Of a DNA stretch of 24,278 nt, positions 7,297 through 15,068 are shown in pieces. Made by a program: the position numbers and the translations under genes. The DNA lies in the NCBI GenBank assembly GCA_938021455.1, contig CALIGP010000114.1, positions 1-24,278 of the forward strand. Direction: 5' to 3'. The notes below the pieces were generated by a model, which was not told the DNA's origin, did not search any database, and saw only the letters and a list, made by a program, of their open reading frames with translations. The stretch's first letter is position 1. Each line of letters opens with the position of its first letter. The DNA comes from an uncultured Lewinella sp. GTDB lineage: Bacteria > Bacteroidota > Bacteroidia > Chitinophagales > Saprospiraceae.

Positions 7297-8505
7297 ATGA
7301 ACTTCTTGTTGAAATCCATTTGCTGTGTTTTCTCATTGCTTTTAGTGAGTTGTCATTACTCTTATGAGGGCAATGAGGAAGAAGGGGTAGTTGGTTCGGA
7401 AATTGAGTATAAGCTAGCACCAAGTATACTTGGAAAAGAGATAGTTGAGGCGCAGGTAGATTTTGTTAGCCCACCCTTTAGGGCCAATAATGAATTCAAT
7501 GTATGGTATGAAATTTCTATCGTGAATAGTTTTAAAGATAGCCTTACACTGAATTCTATTGATGTTGTTAATGCCGTTGACGGAGCGGAATTGATAAAAA
7601 GCTTTGATGAGAACTATTTGAGAAGAAATTATATTCATTTAGGAAGGCAAAGTGCAAGTGGCAACCTAGTTATTGGTCCTGGACAAAAAGGTGTCGTAGC
7701 GTTAAGAATGACATTTAGCGAAGCATTGGAAATTCCTAATATCGTTTTTCATCGGCTACGATTTGGAGCTGTCAGTAGAGATGGGGCAATCGTAGAACTG
7801 ACTTTTGAAGTGGCTTTGATTGAAATCCCGGCCCCTAATTCAATTTCTCTAGGGTTGCCTTTTAGGAAGGGCAAATGGTTTTATACCGCAGAGAGTCATA
7901 AGGATACGAGACTAATTTCACAAGGATCACCATCGTATGCACAACGGTATGCTATAGATTGGGCTTACCTTGAAGATGATGGCGTTTTTGTAAAAGGAGA
8001 CTTAGAGGACAATAAAAGTTACCCAGCTTATGGGCAGGAAATTCTTGCTGTTGCAGATGGTGTTGTCAAAGAAATAAAAGACGGATTTCCAGATAATATT
8101 CCGGGGCAAATAAACATCAAGATTACTAGAGAGACAATATGTGGTAATTATTTAGTTTTGGATATAGGAGGTGGTGTCAATGCTGTTTATGCACATTTCA
8201 TTCCAGACAGTTTTAAGGTGGAAGTTGGCGAAAAAATAGAAAAAGGTCAGCTTATTGGATATTTAGGGAATAGTGGTAATTCTGATGGCCCTCATTTGCA
8301 TTTTCATTTAGAGACTAAAAGCTCTGTGGCCTTAGGTGGAGAAGGAATCCCATATCACTTTGAAAAATTTAGGCAGCTCAAATCTTTTTCGTACGAAGAT
8401 CTTGCAACTATGTTTGGAGGCGATAAACTAGATTTATCTGATTCAGTTAACGAAATTAGGTTGAATGAATGGCCGATACGAAATGGCGTTGTTGAGTTTG
8501 AATAA
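7297..8505 (+). CDS. M23-family peptidase-like lipoprotein
   Basis: The 402-residue protein starts with a lipoprotein signal ending LLLVSC (Cys19). Residues ~40-180 form a beta-rich domain of unknown type. The C-terminal part (about 205-375) is an M23/LytM-like (lysostaphin-type) domain: RYAIDW at 217-222, AVADGVVKEI at 251-260, YAH at 298-300, GQLIGYLGNSGNSDGPHLHFHLE at about 317-339. The HLH ligand pair (His333, His335) and His300 are present. The first zinc ligand of the canonical HxxxD motif is replaced by Arg217 in RYAID. It may therefore be an atypical or non-hydrolytic member; I think related RYAID/RFAID forms exist in other Bacteroidota. It would face the periplasm or cell surface and act on, or bind, peptidoglycan. 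The coding region is clearly AT-richer than the ATPase, a possible sign of transfer. Confidence 0.8.
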   Translation: MNFLLKSICCVFSLLLVSCHYSYEGNEEEGVVGSEIEYKLAPSILGKEIVEAQVDFVSPPFRANNEFNVWYEISIVNSFKDSLTLNSIDVVNAVDGAELIKSFDENYLRRNYIHLGRQSASGNLVIGPGQKGVVALRMTFSEALEIPNIVFHRLRFGAVSRDGAIVELTFEVALIEIPAPNSISLGLPFRKGKWFYTAESHKDTRLISQGSPSYAQRYAIDWAYLEDDGVFVKGDLEDNKSYPAYGQEILAVADGVVKEIKDGFPDNIPGQINIKITRETICGNYLVLDIGGGVNAVYAHFIPDSFKVEVGEKIEKGQLIGYLGNSGNSDGPHLHFHLETKSSVALGGEGIPYHFEKFRQLKSFSYEDLATMFGGDKLDLSDSVNEIRLNEWPIRNGVVEFE

Positions 8506-8736
8506 GGCTGATTGAGGCGGAGTTATAGCGCGTAGCGGACAAACATGGTGATAAGGATTTACTTTTCATGGGGCTATGGGTAAACTGGGATATCATTGTG
8601 AGATTAGTTTTAACGCGTTCTCTCACGGTATATCAGTATTTTCGCATAGACCCTTAAGGCAAGCCCTAAGCGGTTTTAAAAAATGACGTACTTCAGAGGT
8701 CGCAGGAACCATCTATTTTACCCAAAGAACCCTTCC

Positions 8737-9438
8737 GTGAATCGTTACTATATTCTATTCCTGACCGTGTTCCTGGCTGCCAGCTTGAGTGCACAGCCCG
8801 ACCGAAACCAAATGTTCGCAGCAGCCGGATATGTTGGGGCTAATTTCACCCAGATTCACGGAGATAATTTCTTCGGCTATAATAATATGGGAATACGCTT
8901 TGGGATTGAAACACAGTATCTGTGGAAGCCAAAGTACTTTTTCAGCGTGGGGATAGGCTTTTCTCAGGAGGGGGCTCGTCCGGACCTAAAGGAGGTAGAT
9001 GAAGAGGGCGGGAATGCTACCGTGCTCAAGTTGTCTATGGTAGAAATTCCTTTGCTGTTTAATTATCGCTTGGGCGATGAAAAAGCAACCAGAAAGAAAG
9101 ATAATCATGCTTTATATCGCAGTACAACCTTACAGGCAGGCGTTAAACTGACTCGCTTAGTTGGTTCCCGAACCCTCAACCGCGGCTTTTTCGATCAACT
9201 GATACAAAGTCCTGTCTACACGGAGGCGGAAATTGACTTTCAGGATTTTGATTTTGCCGCAGTAGCTGGCGTTACTTTTCCTGTAGGGCTTAAAACCGCT
9301 ATTTTTTTACAGCATAGTTTATCGCTAAAGGGGCTTTACGCAAAGGATGACCTGGAGCGGGTAAAGGGCGGCGCCTACGAGGTGTCCCAACTTCGTCCTT
9401 ATTCCTTGACGATCGGTGGAAAGATTGTTTTGTATTGA
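8737..9438 (+). CDS. Outer-membrane beta-barrel protein (PorT-like family)
   Basis: From GTG 8737 the product has 233 residues and begins MNRYYILFLTVFLAASLSAQP, a clean signal peptide with likely cleavage after SLSA. An upstream in-frame ATG at 8683 would add an 18-residue hydrophilic extension, which is unlikely before a signal peptide. The mature part has alternating amphipathic strands: AAAGYVGANFTQIHGDNF, GIRFGIETQYLWKPKYFFSVGIGFSQEG, LKLSMVEIPLLFNYRLG, TLQAGVKLTRLVGS, PYSLTIGGKIVLY. This is the pattern of the Bacteroidota outer-membrane beta-barrel family (PorT/OmpW-like size). The ligand is unknown. Its 3' end converges on the large esterase gene, with a GC-rich hairpin repeat between. 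Upstream, TATTTTCG at 8637-8644 resembles a -7 box. Confidence 0.75.
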   Translation: MNRYYILFLTVFLAASLSAQPDRNQMFAAAGYVGANFTQIHGDNFFGYNNMGIRFGIETQYLWKPKYFFSVGIGFSQEGARPDLKEVDEEGGNATVLKLSMVEIPLLFNYRLGDEKATRKKDNHALYRSTTLQAGVKLTRLVGSRTLNRGFFDQLIQSPVYTEAEIDFQDFDFAAVAGVTFPVGLKTAIFLQHSLSLKGLYAKDDLERVKGGAYEVSQLRPYSLTIGGKIVLY

Positions 9439-9506
9439 TTTTGATAACCAAACCAAAGAGTTGAAAAATTGCTCCGTCATATTTTTGCTTCCCTAGCAAA
9501 ATTTTT

Positions 9507-9565
9507 GCACCCGCGTCCGCGCCCAAAAAATGTCCAGTAAAGAACGAGGGCGAGGCCGCAGGTGC
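9507..9565. repeat. Paired copies of the dispersed GC-rich 18-mer (site A), hairpin-forming
   Basis: GCACCCGCGTCCGCGCCC (9507-9524) and GGGCGAGGCCGCAGGTGC (9548-9565) are near-complements (15 of 18 positions) with a 23-nt spacer. They lie in the 167-bp gap between two convergent genes. As RNA they could fold into a strong stem and may end or protect both transcripts. The 18-mers belong to the family also seen at 13434-13451, 13562-13579 and 23079-23098. Confidence 0.6.
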
Positions 9566-9605
9566 AAAGTAGGTTGCAAAGCAATGTTTACCTGCCAGCA
9601 GGGTT

Positions 9606-12600
9606 TCAATCGTTAATGACAATCTTGCGGTTAAGTACTTCACTTCCCATCTGAGTGGATAGGACGTAGACACCGGGTGTGGAGATTCTCACCTCTTTTC
9701 TCCAGGTTCTTTCGTTTTCCATAGGCTCATGTTCCCAGACTATTCTTCCCAGATTGTCGACGATGGAAACTTTTACCTTTTCCAATAGCGCATTGTCTAT
9801 ATCGATCGTGAAAAGCTCCCTGGCCGGATTCGGAAAGACCTGTACTGCGGATGGAGCGCCATGATATCCGATGATGATTACTTTTGAATACTCGAAGGTG
9901 GCGTCATCATCAATTTGCCGGAGGCGGTAGTAGTTTGATCCAACCATTGGGCTAGGATCAACGAGATCATAATGGTTGATTTCGTTGGCTGCGCCTTGAG
10001 GATCAACAAAGCCGATCACCTGCCAGTCTCTTCCGTTGGCTGACTTTTGAACCTCAAAGCCAGCGTTGTTTATTTCGTTAGCCGTCATCCAATTTAGCAG
10101 AATGCTTTTATCGGCAAGCTGCCCGTTGAATTCCATGAACTCTACCGGAAGCGCTGAACGATCTCCCTGCCGGCTAACAATGGGGACATAGCCAATTTCC
10201 AATCCAGCGGGAGGGGTAACGATCAGGCCGGCATCCAGGCCCACGAGTGTACCACCGGTTGGTGCCGGTAGGTATTCGTCCGATGAGCTCCAATTCGTGT
10301 GAATCATCTCGACCCTGTTTTGCAGGGCTACCCTCATATCGGCAGGAAGGTTGGCGTGAACAATGGCCGGTTGATCTACGAAACGATACCAGTAATAAGT
10401 CAGATGTGTTCCATCTCCGATGGATACGGTAAACGGTCCTGCGGCTGGCCCGGGGCTATTCCATGGACTGTTTTTGCTAAACAGATGAGAGTCAGGCTCC
10501 AGTGGGGTAAGGTAGGAGAGTTCGTCATTTCTGGGCGTTGTTTCTGGTTCAGTGCTTAAGAGCCCGGAGGAGGCAGGCACTTCTGCCATCGGTATGGCTT
10601 CCCATTGGTTCGCTTCGCTTAGCTTATAGAATTCTGGCATTTTAAAGCCGGTATTCACTTCTTCAATGATATTTGTATTCCACTCATAAATAGCTGCTTT
10701 CCGATCGGTACTCATTTTGATTTTGGCATAGTCATTTTGATGGATGGGAAAGTCAAGCTCAGGGCCTTCACCCGTGTAAATGGCAGCATCTACAGCTTCG
10801 GAATCCATATTGTCGATGGCAAAGTCAAGCTGGATCGTTCCCGTAGGATTCAGTTGTGTTGATGGTGCCGGGCCACCGTTAAACCAGCTCTCGACCTCGT
10901 TCCACTTAGCATCCCTCGAGTAGATGCTGATGTCTCGAATGATTTCAGAGCTATTATCCGTCGTTTTAGGATAAACTGGAGGCAGTGTCCGCGCATATGC
11001 ATCGCCAGCATTGTCTACGCCAATGACAGCGGGTGAGGCGGAGAATTCCTGAGCAAAAGACAGGCCGGGGTCTGATGGGCGGGAGTCAAGGAAGAGCCCT
11101 TCATAAGTAGGATCATCCAGGACGGTTGCGGCCCAAAAGGTAGGAATGAAGAAGGCAACGGGCCCTTTGAAATTGGCTGCATTCAAGAACAGGGTCCAAC
11201 ACTGGTTCCCGGTTTCCCAATTTACGCCGTTGGTTACGGACATGGGGTCCGTCAGCGGCAGTGGGTGGTAGCCATAGCCCAGGAACTCTCCGTTGGCGCC
11301 TTGCTCCATATTTAAGCCGTCTGGCGGCCAGAGTAGGTTGGGGGAGAGTTGGGCAACACCGTATTTCCCGCCGGGGGTGTCCCAGTCGCGGTGTCCGTCA
11401 GCTCTATGGTCAGTGCTGCCGGCACCCGGTCCGTTAGCCGCAGCATCAAAGCTATGGGCAACACCTCCCATAATAAACTTAGGGATGTTAGTAGCAAAGC
11501 GGGTGTCTCCCCACCAGCCTAGTCCGCCTTCAATGGTGTTGTAGAAATCAGTAGGCGTATCGCCGGTATGCCTGGGGGCTACCCAGGTGCCTTGTCCCGT
11601 TTGAAAATTTTCCCAGCCAGGGTATTGTTCCATAAACGGCCAAACAGCGGAATAAAAGGAATAGCCTGCGCCAAAGGTATTATCATTTACGGGTTCCGTG
11701 TTGAAATAATTAAAGCCGTAGCCTGAGCCCTGGAAGGCGCCCGCTTCCCCGTTCGGTTCGTCCGGGTCATCAACGCTGCCTACTTCAAGGCATACATTAT
11801 CCAGAAATACACTGGCATCGTTATTCCGGAAACTAAACTCTATTGCGCCATTGGTAATCGTTGCCTCATTATGGGTGAATGACAAGGTATAGCTCTCTTT
11901 GGTCGTGCCCAGGCTAACGGCGCCTCTGAAGTACTCCGTAAAGGGGGCTTCATTAAGGGAAATAATAAGCTCAATGGATCTTGGCGCTGCGGCATAGGCG
12001 TCGAAGTTAATAGTGTAGCTTTCCTCCATACTATAAGTGAACGCTCCCCGAGCAATGCCTGCATCAACTTCATTGATGTTTTCAAAGGCTGCTTCTCCGT
12101 TAGTGCTGGAGGCATCACTACCCCAGGTCCACCACCCGTCTAAGTTTTCTTCAAATTGGCCATTAGTGATAAGTTCACAGGAGACAATAGGGGCGCCTGC
12201 ACAGTTACAAGTTCCGTCTTCCACGTCGTTAGTGGTTAATGGGTTACCATCATCGCAGGGCGTGCCGGCGTTACTGCAGCCTGGCACACCAAGCAACACG
12301 TTCATTCGCCGCCCCATCTGGTCACCAATCCTCAAGTAGCTCTCGGCATTATTATTCCAGTGGTGGAGGAAGTCAGGCTCTGGCGATAAGGAGGCGTCCC
12401 GATAGAAAGGACGGGTGTCTACGTAAGCGACCTTATCATGGCCCTCATATAAGGCCGCACGTATTTGAGCAGGCACAATCTGGGTTTGTAAGTTATGGAC
12501 CCAGGTTCCTTCTGGTTCAAGTTCTGTTCCGCCATTACCCGCCAGTCCGATAACAAAAGGCATATTCGGTACATTCAGGTCGGTTCTGACGTCGCTGATC

Positions 12601-13238
12601 AGGTTGATGAGATTTTGCTCGTATTCGTCCATAAAGGCTTGTTCATCGCAATCGTTCCAGCCCTGCAACCAGGCCATGCCGGCAATTTCTACGTTTCCGC
12701 CGGTAAACTGTGGGAAGTTCGTGGGGATATTGTCTATTGCCTCCGCGATATCCGCCAGCATCTGGCTGTAGTACGCGCCGGTGGTTCCACCGGAACTGGG
12801 CGGTCTGAAGTCTACCGCCAGGCTTTTGCCTCCCCAGCAGGTCTTGATGATCAGGATTTGATCGTCCGTTTCTGGCCCCAGCAGGTTTCCGAAGCCATAT
12901 TCTGGGCCAATATGGTTGTCGGAATAACCAAAGCCAACCGTTAGTTCACCCGTGAGCAATTCGCTGTCATCGTTGTCGTAATGGACCCAGACGTCTTCTC
13001 GGGTCGACCAACTCCCGTCTGCACTCCGAACGTAATCGAATTCTGCTGCGCCACCATTATCCATGAAATGGGTGAGGGTACCATTTATGTTCGCGGGAGA
13101 GATGTCGCCATGACCCTGCATGTTGGATTGCCCGGCCATGATGAAGACCTTGATGTTTTGTCCTTGTAACGAGCCTAACATTATGGTCATCAGGACCAAG
13201 AAGAGGGTAGAGATTTGTATAGACTTTTTGATTTTCAT
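9606..13238 (-). CDS. Secreted SASA-type carbohydrate esterase with T9SS sorting domain
   Basis: The 1210-residue protein has a signal peptide (MKIKKSIQISTLFLVLMTIMLGSLQGQ). The SASA/sialate O-acetylesterase-type domain (about 28-315) has MAGQSNMQGHGD with Ser38, GPEYGFG (111-117), KTCWGGKSL (132-140), GMAWLQGWND (187-196) and a likely catalytic His in DFLHHW (289-294). Next come a Cys-rich linker GTPCDDGNPLTTNDVEDGTCNC (about 325-346), a carbohydrate-binding-like beta domain (about 354-485), and roughly 400 residues I cannot assign (about 495-900). A fibronectin-like segment (about 1037-1127) precedes a T9SS type A tail beginning VQVFPNPARELFTI (about 1132-1210). The domain probably deacetylates polysaccharides at or outside the cell surface. 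It is divergent from the sigma gene, 386 bp away, but has no obvious promoter box. No other polysaccharide-locus gene (SusC/D, glycosidase) is adjacent. Confidence 0.88.
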   Translation of the reverse strand: MKIKKSIQISTLFLVLMTIMLGSLQGQNIKVFIMAGQSNMQGHGDISPANINGTLTHFMDNGGAAEFDYVRSADGSWSTREDVWVHYDNDDSELLTGELTVGFGYSDNHIGPEYGFGNLLGPETDDQILIIKTCWGGKSLAVDFRPPSSGGTTGAYYSQMLADIAEAIDNIPTNFPQFTGGNVEIAGMAWLQGWNDCDEQAFMDEYEQNLINLISDVRTDLNVPNMPFVIGLAGNGGTELEPEGTWVHNLQTQIVPAQIRAALYEGHDKVAYVDTRPFYRDASLSPEPDFLHHWNNNAESYLRIGDQMGRRMNVLLGVPGCSNAGTPCDDGNPLTTNDVEDGTCNCAGAPIVSCELITNGQFEENLDGWWTWGSDASSTNGEAAFENINEVDAGIARGAFTYSMEESYTINFDAYAAAPRSIELIISLNEAPFTEYFRGAVSLGTTKESYTLSFTHNEATITNGAIEFSFRNNDASVFLDNVCLEVGSVDDPDEPNGEAGAFQGSGYGFNYFNTEPVNDNTFGAGYSFYSAVWPFMEQYPGWENFQTGQGTWVAPRHTGDTPTDFYNTIEGGLGWWGDTRFATNIPKFIMGGVAHSFDAAANGPGAGSTDHRADGHRDWDTPGGKYGVAQLSPNLLWPPDGLNMEQGANGEFLGYGYHPLPLTDPMSVTNGVNWETGNQCWTLFLNAANFKGPVAFFIPTFWAATVLDDPTYEGLFLDSRPSDPGLSFAQEFSASPAVIGVDNAGDAYARTLPPVYPKTTDNSSEIIRDISIYSRDAKWNEVESWFNGGPAPSTQLNPTGTIQLDFAIDNMDSEAVDAAIYTGEGPELDFPIHQNDYAKIKMSTDRKAAIYEWNTNIIEEVNTGFKMPEFYKLSEANQWEAIPMAEVPASSGLLSTEPETTPRNDELSYLTPLEPDSHLFSKNSPWNSPGPAAGPFTVSIGDGTHLTYYWYRFVDQPAIVHANLPADMRVALQNRVEMIHTNWSSSDEYLPAPTGGTLVGLDAGLIVTPPAGLEIGYVPIVSRQGDRSALPVEFMEFNGQLADKSILLNWMTANEINNAGFEVQKSANGRDWQVIGFVDPQGAANEINHYDLVDPSPMVGSNYYRLRQIDDDATFEYSKVIIIGYHGAPSAVQVFPNPARELFTIDIDNALLEKVKVSIVDNLGRIVWEHEPMENERTWRKEVRISTPGVYVLSTQMGSEVLNRKIVIND

Positions 13239-13433
13239 CTTAATGGAGTGTTTGGTTTATTTTTGGTGAACTATCGTTTAGCCACCCTTTCAGCTATAAA
13301 ACAATCGAGGTCTCAAGCACCCTACCGTATGGTCTTACTTTTTTTTGCAAAGCCTGGTTTAGCCAGGATCTTCAGCGTAGATCATCCTTAGAGTGGGGAG
13401 AGGCAGGCGCCCCGTAGACTGGCTGTGATTAGT

Positions 13434-13579
13434 GGGCGCGGCCGCAGGTGCCGGGCTAAGTTGAAAAGCAAGGAAGGGCAGTCGCTCTCTTAGCCATAAG
13501 ACCGATCGGTTTTTGCGAATTTGTTCCTATTGCAAACCCTGCTTTTGGCAAGCCATAGTCAGCACCTGCGTTTGCGCCC
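13434..13579. repeat. Paired copies of the dispersed GC-rich 18-mer (site B)
   Basis: GGGCGCGGCCGCAGGTGC (13434-13451) and GCACCTGCGTTTGCGCCC (13562-13579) are inverted copies 110 bp apart. The first differs from the copy at 9548-9565 at one position. The second contains the TTTG that serves as the -33 box of the sigma-factor promoter. The two arms point the opposite way from those at site A. Confidence 0.6.
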
Positions 13580-13599
13580 TCTGATTGTCCGTACATTTG
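13571..13599 (+). promoter_or_regulatory. Promoter of the ECF sigma-factor operon
   Basis: TTTG (13571-13574), 17 nt, then TACATTTG (13592-13599) followed by CCC is the best fit to the Bacteroidetes sigma-ABfrA-type consensus in the window. Transcription would start near 13606, about 20 nt before the ATG at 13625. A second weaker box, TATCTTGC, lies at 13611-13618. Confidence 0.65.
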
Positions 13600-13624
13600 C
13601 CCATAACTACTATCTTGCCGGTAT

Positions 13625-14128
13625 ATGCCCCAATCTGTTTGTGAAGAAGAAGTTTTCAGGTCCGTATTCAGTACCCATGCTGAACCCCTGATTAATTTCA
13701 TGTATTACAGAACGGGGGATTATGCCGCCTCAGAAGATTTGATGCAGGATGCTTTTGCTAAACTTTGGAAAGAATGTGCGAAAGTGGCCCTGGAGAAGTC
13801 CAAGTCGTTTTTGTTTACGGTGGCCAATAATAGCTTTTTGAATAATGTCAAGCATCAAAAAGTGGTCCTGAAGTTTGAGCAGCTTGGACACAGCCAAATA
13901 AGTAATGAAACACCACAGTTTCTACTTGAAGAAGCAGAGTTTAAACTACAATTGGAAACCGCCATTGCTTCTTTGCCAGAAGGTCAACGAGTAGTGTTTC
14001 TAATGAGTCGGATTGATAAAATGACCTACAAAGAGATTGCTGAAAACTTAGAGTTGAGTGTCAAGGCCATCGAAAAAAGAATGCATAAGGCACTAACCAC
14101 TCTGAGAAAAACGGCAGAAAAACTGTAG
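13625..14128 (+). CDS. ECF-type RNA polymerase sigma factor (FecI-like)
   Basis: The 167-residue protein has the two ECF sigma domains. Region 2 spans about 10-80 with GDYAASEDLMQDAFAKLWKE (31-50), the -10 recognition and core-binding part. Region 4 spans about 112-163 with SLPEGQRVVFLMSRIDKMTYKEIAENLELSVKAIEKRMHKAL, a helix-turn-helix. Length is typical of Bacteroidota FecI-like factors. It is the first gene of an operon with the FecR-type regulator (40-bp gap) and the TonB receptor. The expected role is to direct transcription, probably of the receptor operon, when the receptor senses its ligand. Short leader and a strong promoter match upstream suggest a basal supply from the housekeeping sigma. 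Confidence 0.93.
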   Translation: MPQSVCEEEVFRSVFSTHAEPLINFMYYRTGDYAASEDLMQDAFAKLWKECAKVALEKSKSFLFTVANNSFLNNVKHQKVVLKFEQLGHSQISNETPQFLLEEAEFKLQLETAIASLPEGQRVVFLMSRIDKMTYKEIAENLELSVKAIEKRMHKALTTLRKTAEKL

Positions 14129-14168
14129 GGTTTTTCCCATCAAGGTTGTTTTACTAACAACAAGTACT

Positions 14169-15068
14169 ATGGAAAATAAAGATGTCTTATATGCCAGGTG
14201 GCTAAGTGGTGAAATCAGTGATGATGAACTACGATCTTTAGAAGGGGAGGACGCTTTGACGGAACTAAAACGAGTGACGCAGGCAGCTGATAGCTGGTCT
14301 ATGCCCAAATATGACACCTCGGCTGGCTTCGATAAATTTAAACAAAAGCACCAGGCTCCCGCCGCTAAGGTCAGGAAGCTAAATTGGTTCGCCGTTGGTG
14401 GTATAGCAGCAAGTTTGTTGGTTGTCGCTTTCTTTGGAATACCCTATCTCACTAACCCGAACGAGGTCTTGTTTGCGGAGAATGGACAAAATCAGACGGT
14501 CGAATTGAGTAAAGGTTCAGAAGTTTGGCTCAACGATGGCTCCACTGTGGAGTACAATGCCAGAAACTGGGAAAATCAACGAACCATTGAGCTGTCAGGG
14601 GAGGCACTATTTGAAGTCACTAAGGGTAGTCCGTTTATCGTAAATACCCAAAATGGATCTATTCGGGTATTGGGCACACAGTTCAACGTAAGAGCCTGGG
14701 GGAAGAACCTGTATGTAGAATGTTATGAAGGTAGGGTAGAGGTGACCGCTAATAAGCAGGAGATTGTCTTGATGGCCAACGAATCAGTAAATGTTGTACT
14801 GGGTAAGATGAGCGAAAAGAAACCAATTTCGAACACTGCTCCTTTTTGGCAAAGTTCAACTTCCAGATTTTATGATGAACGGCTTGAGGATGTTTTTGAA
14901 GAACTTGAGCGACAATTTGACGTCAGAGTGAATCGGAAAGCCTCAGATCGCCGTTTTTCAGGTAGCTTTGGACATCAGGATTTAGACAACGCCCTGCGTA
15001 GCATCTGCAAACCGCTTGGTCTGAAATTTACCATTAGCGAAGACAAAAAAGTAATAGAGATTGAGTAG
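14169..15068 (+). CDS. FecR-family anti-sigma factor / signal transducer
   Basis: The 299-residue product has a short cytoplasmic N-terminus with RWLSGEISDDE (10-20), the sigma-binding part. One membrane helix lies at about 72-94, followed by a periplasmic FecR domain: WLNDGSTVEYNARNWENQRTIELSGEALFEV (about 120-150) and VLGTQFNVRAW (167-177). The C-terminal domain (about 232-298, RFYDERLEDVFEELERQFDVRV) is of the DUF4974 type found in Bacteroidota FecR proteins. It would sit in the inner membrane, hold the adjacent sigma factor, and receive a signal from the receptor's periplasmic domain. Its last 8 bases overlap the start of the receptor gene, so the two are likely co-translated. Confidence 0.93.
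   Translation: MENKDVLYARWLSGEISDDELRSLEGEDALTELKRVTQAADSWSMPKYDTSAGFDKFKQKHQAPAAKVRKLNWFAVGGIAASLLVVAFFGIPYLTNPNEVLFAENGQNQTVELSKGSEVWLNDGSTVEYNARNWENQRTIELSGEALFEVTKGSPFIVNTQNGSIRVLGTQFNVRAWGKNLYVECYEGRVEVTANKQEIVLMANESVNVVLGKMSEKKPISNTAPFWQSSTSRFYDERLEDVFEELERQFDVRVNRKASDRRFSGSFGHQDLDNALRSICKPLGLKFTISEDKKVIEIE

Larger units (their letters stand above)
13239..13624. other. Divergent intergenic region, esterase / sigma factor
   Basis: This 386-bp gap has no convincing gene. It holds two oppositely oriented copies of the dispersed 18-mer (13434-13451 and 13562-13579), a small hairpin CCTGG/CCAGG (13353-13357 with 13363-13367), a T-run near 13339-13346, and the sigma-gene promoter. I found no TAnnTTTG-like box facing the esterase gene. 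Confidence 0.5.

Noticed and set aside
9507..9565. CRISPR-like repeat
   Set aside because: Only two inverted copies with one spacer are present, with no direct repeat array and no cas gene.
12495..12944. 149-codon open frame on the plus strand
   Set aside because: It is antisense to the SASA domain of the secreted esterase; no protein-like pattern was seen.
13456..13701. 81-codon minus-strand frame overlapping the start of the sigma gene
   Set aside because: It crosses the sigma promoter and first codons, covers a repeat copy, and reads as low-information sequence.
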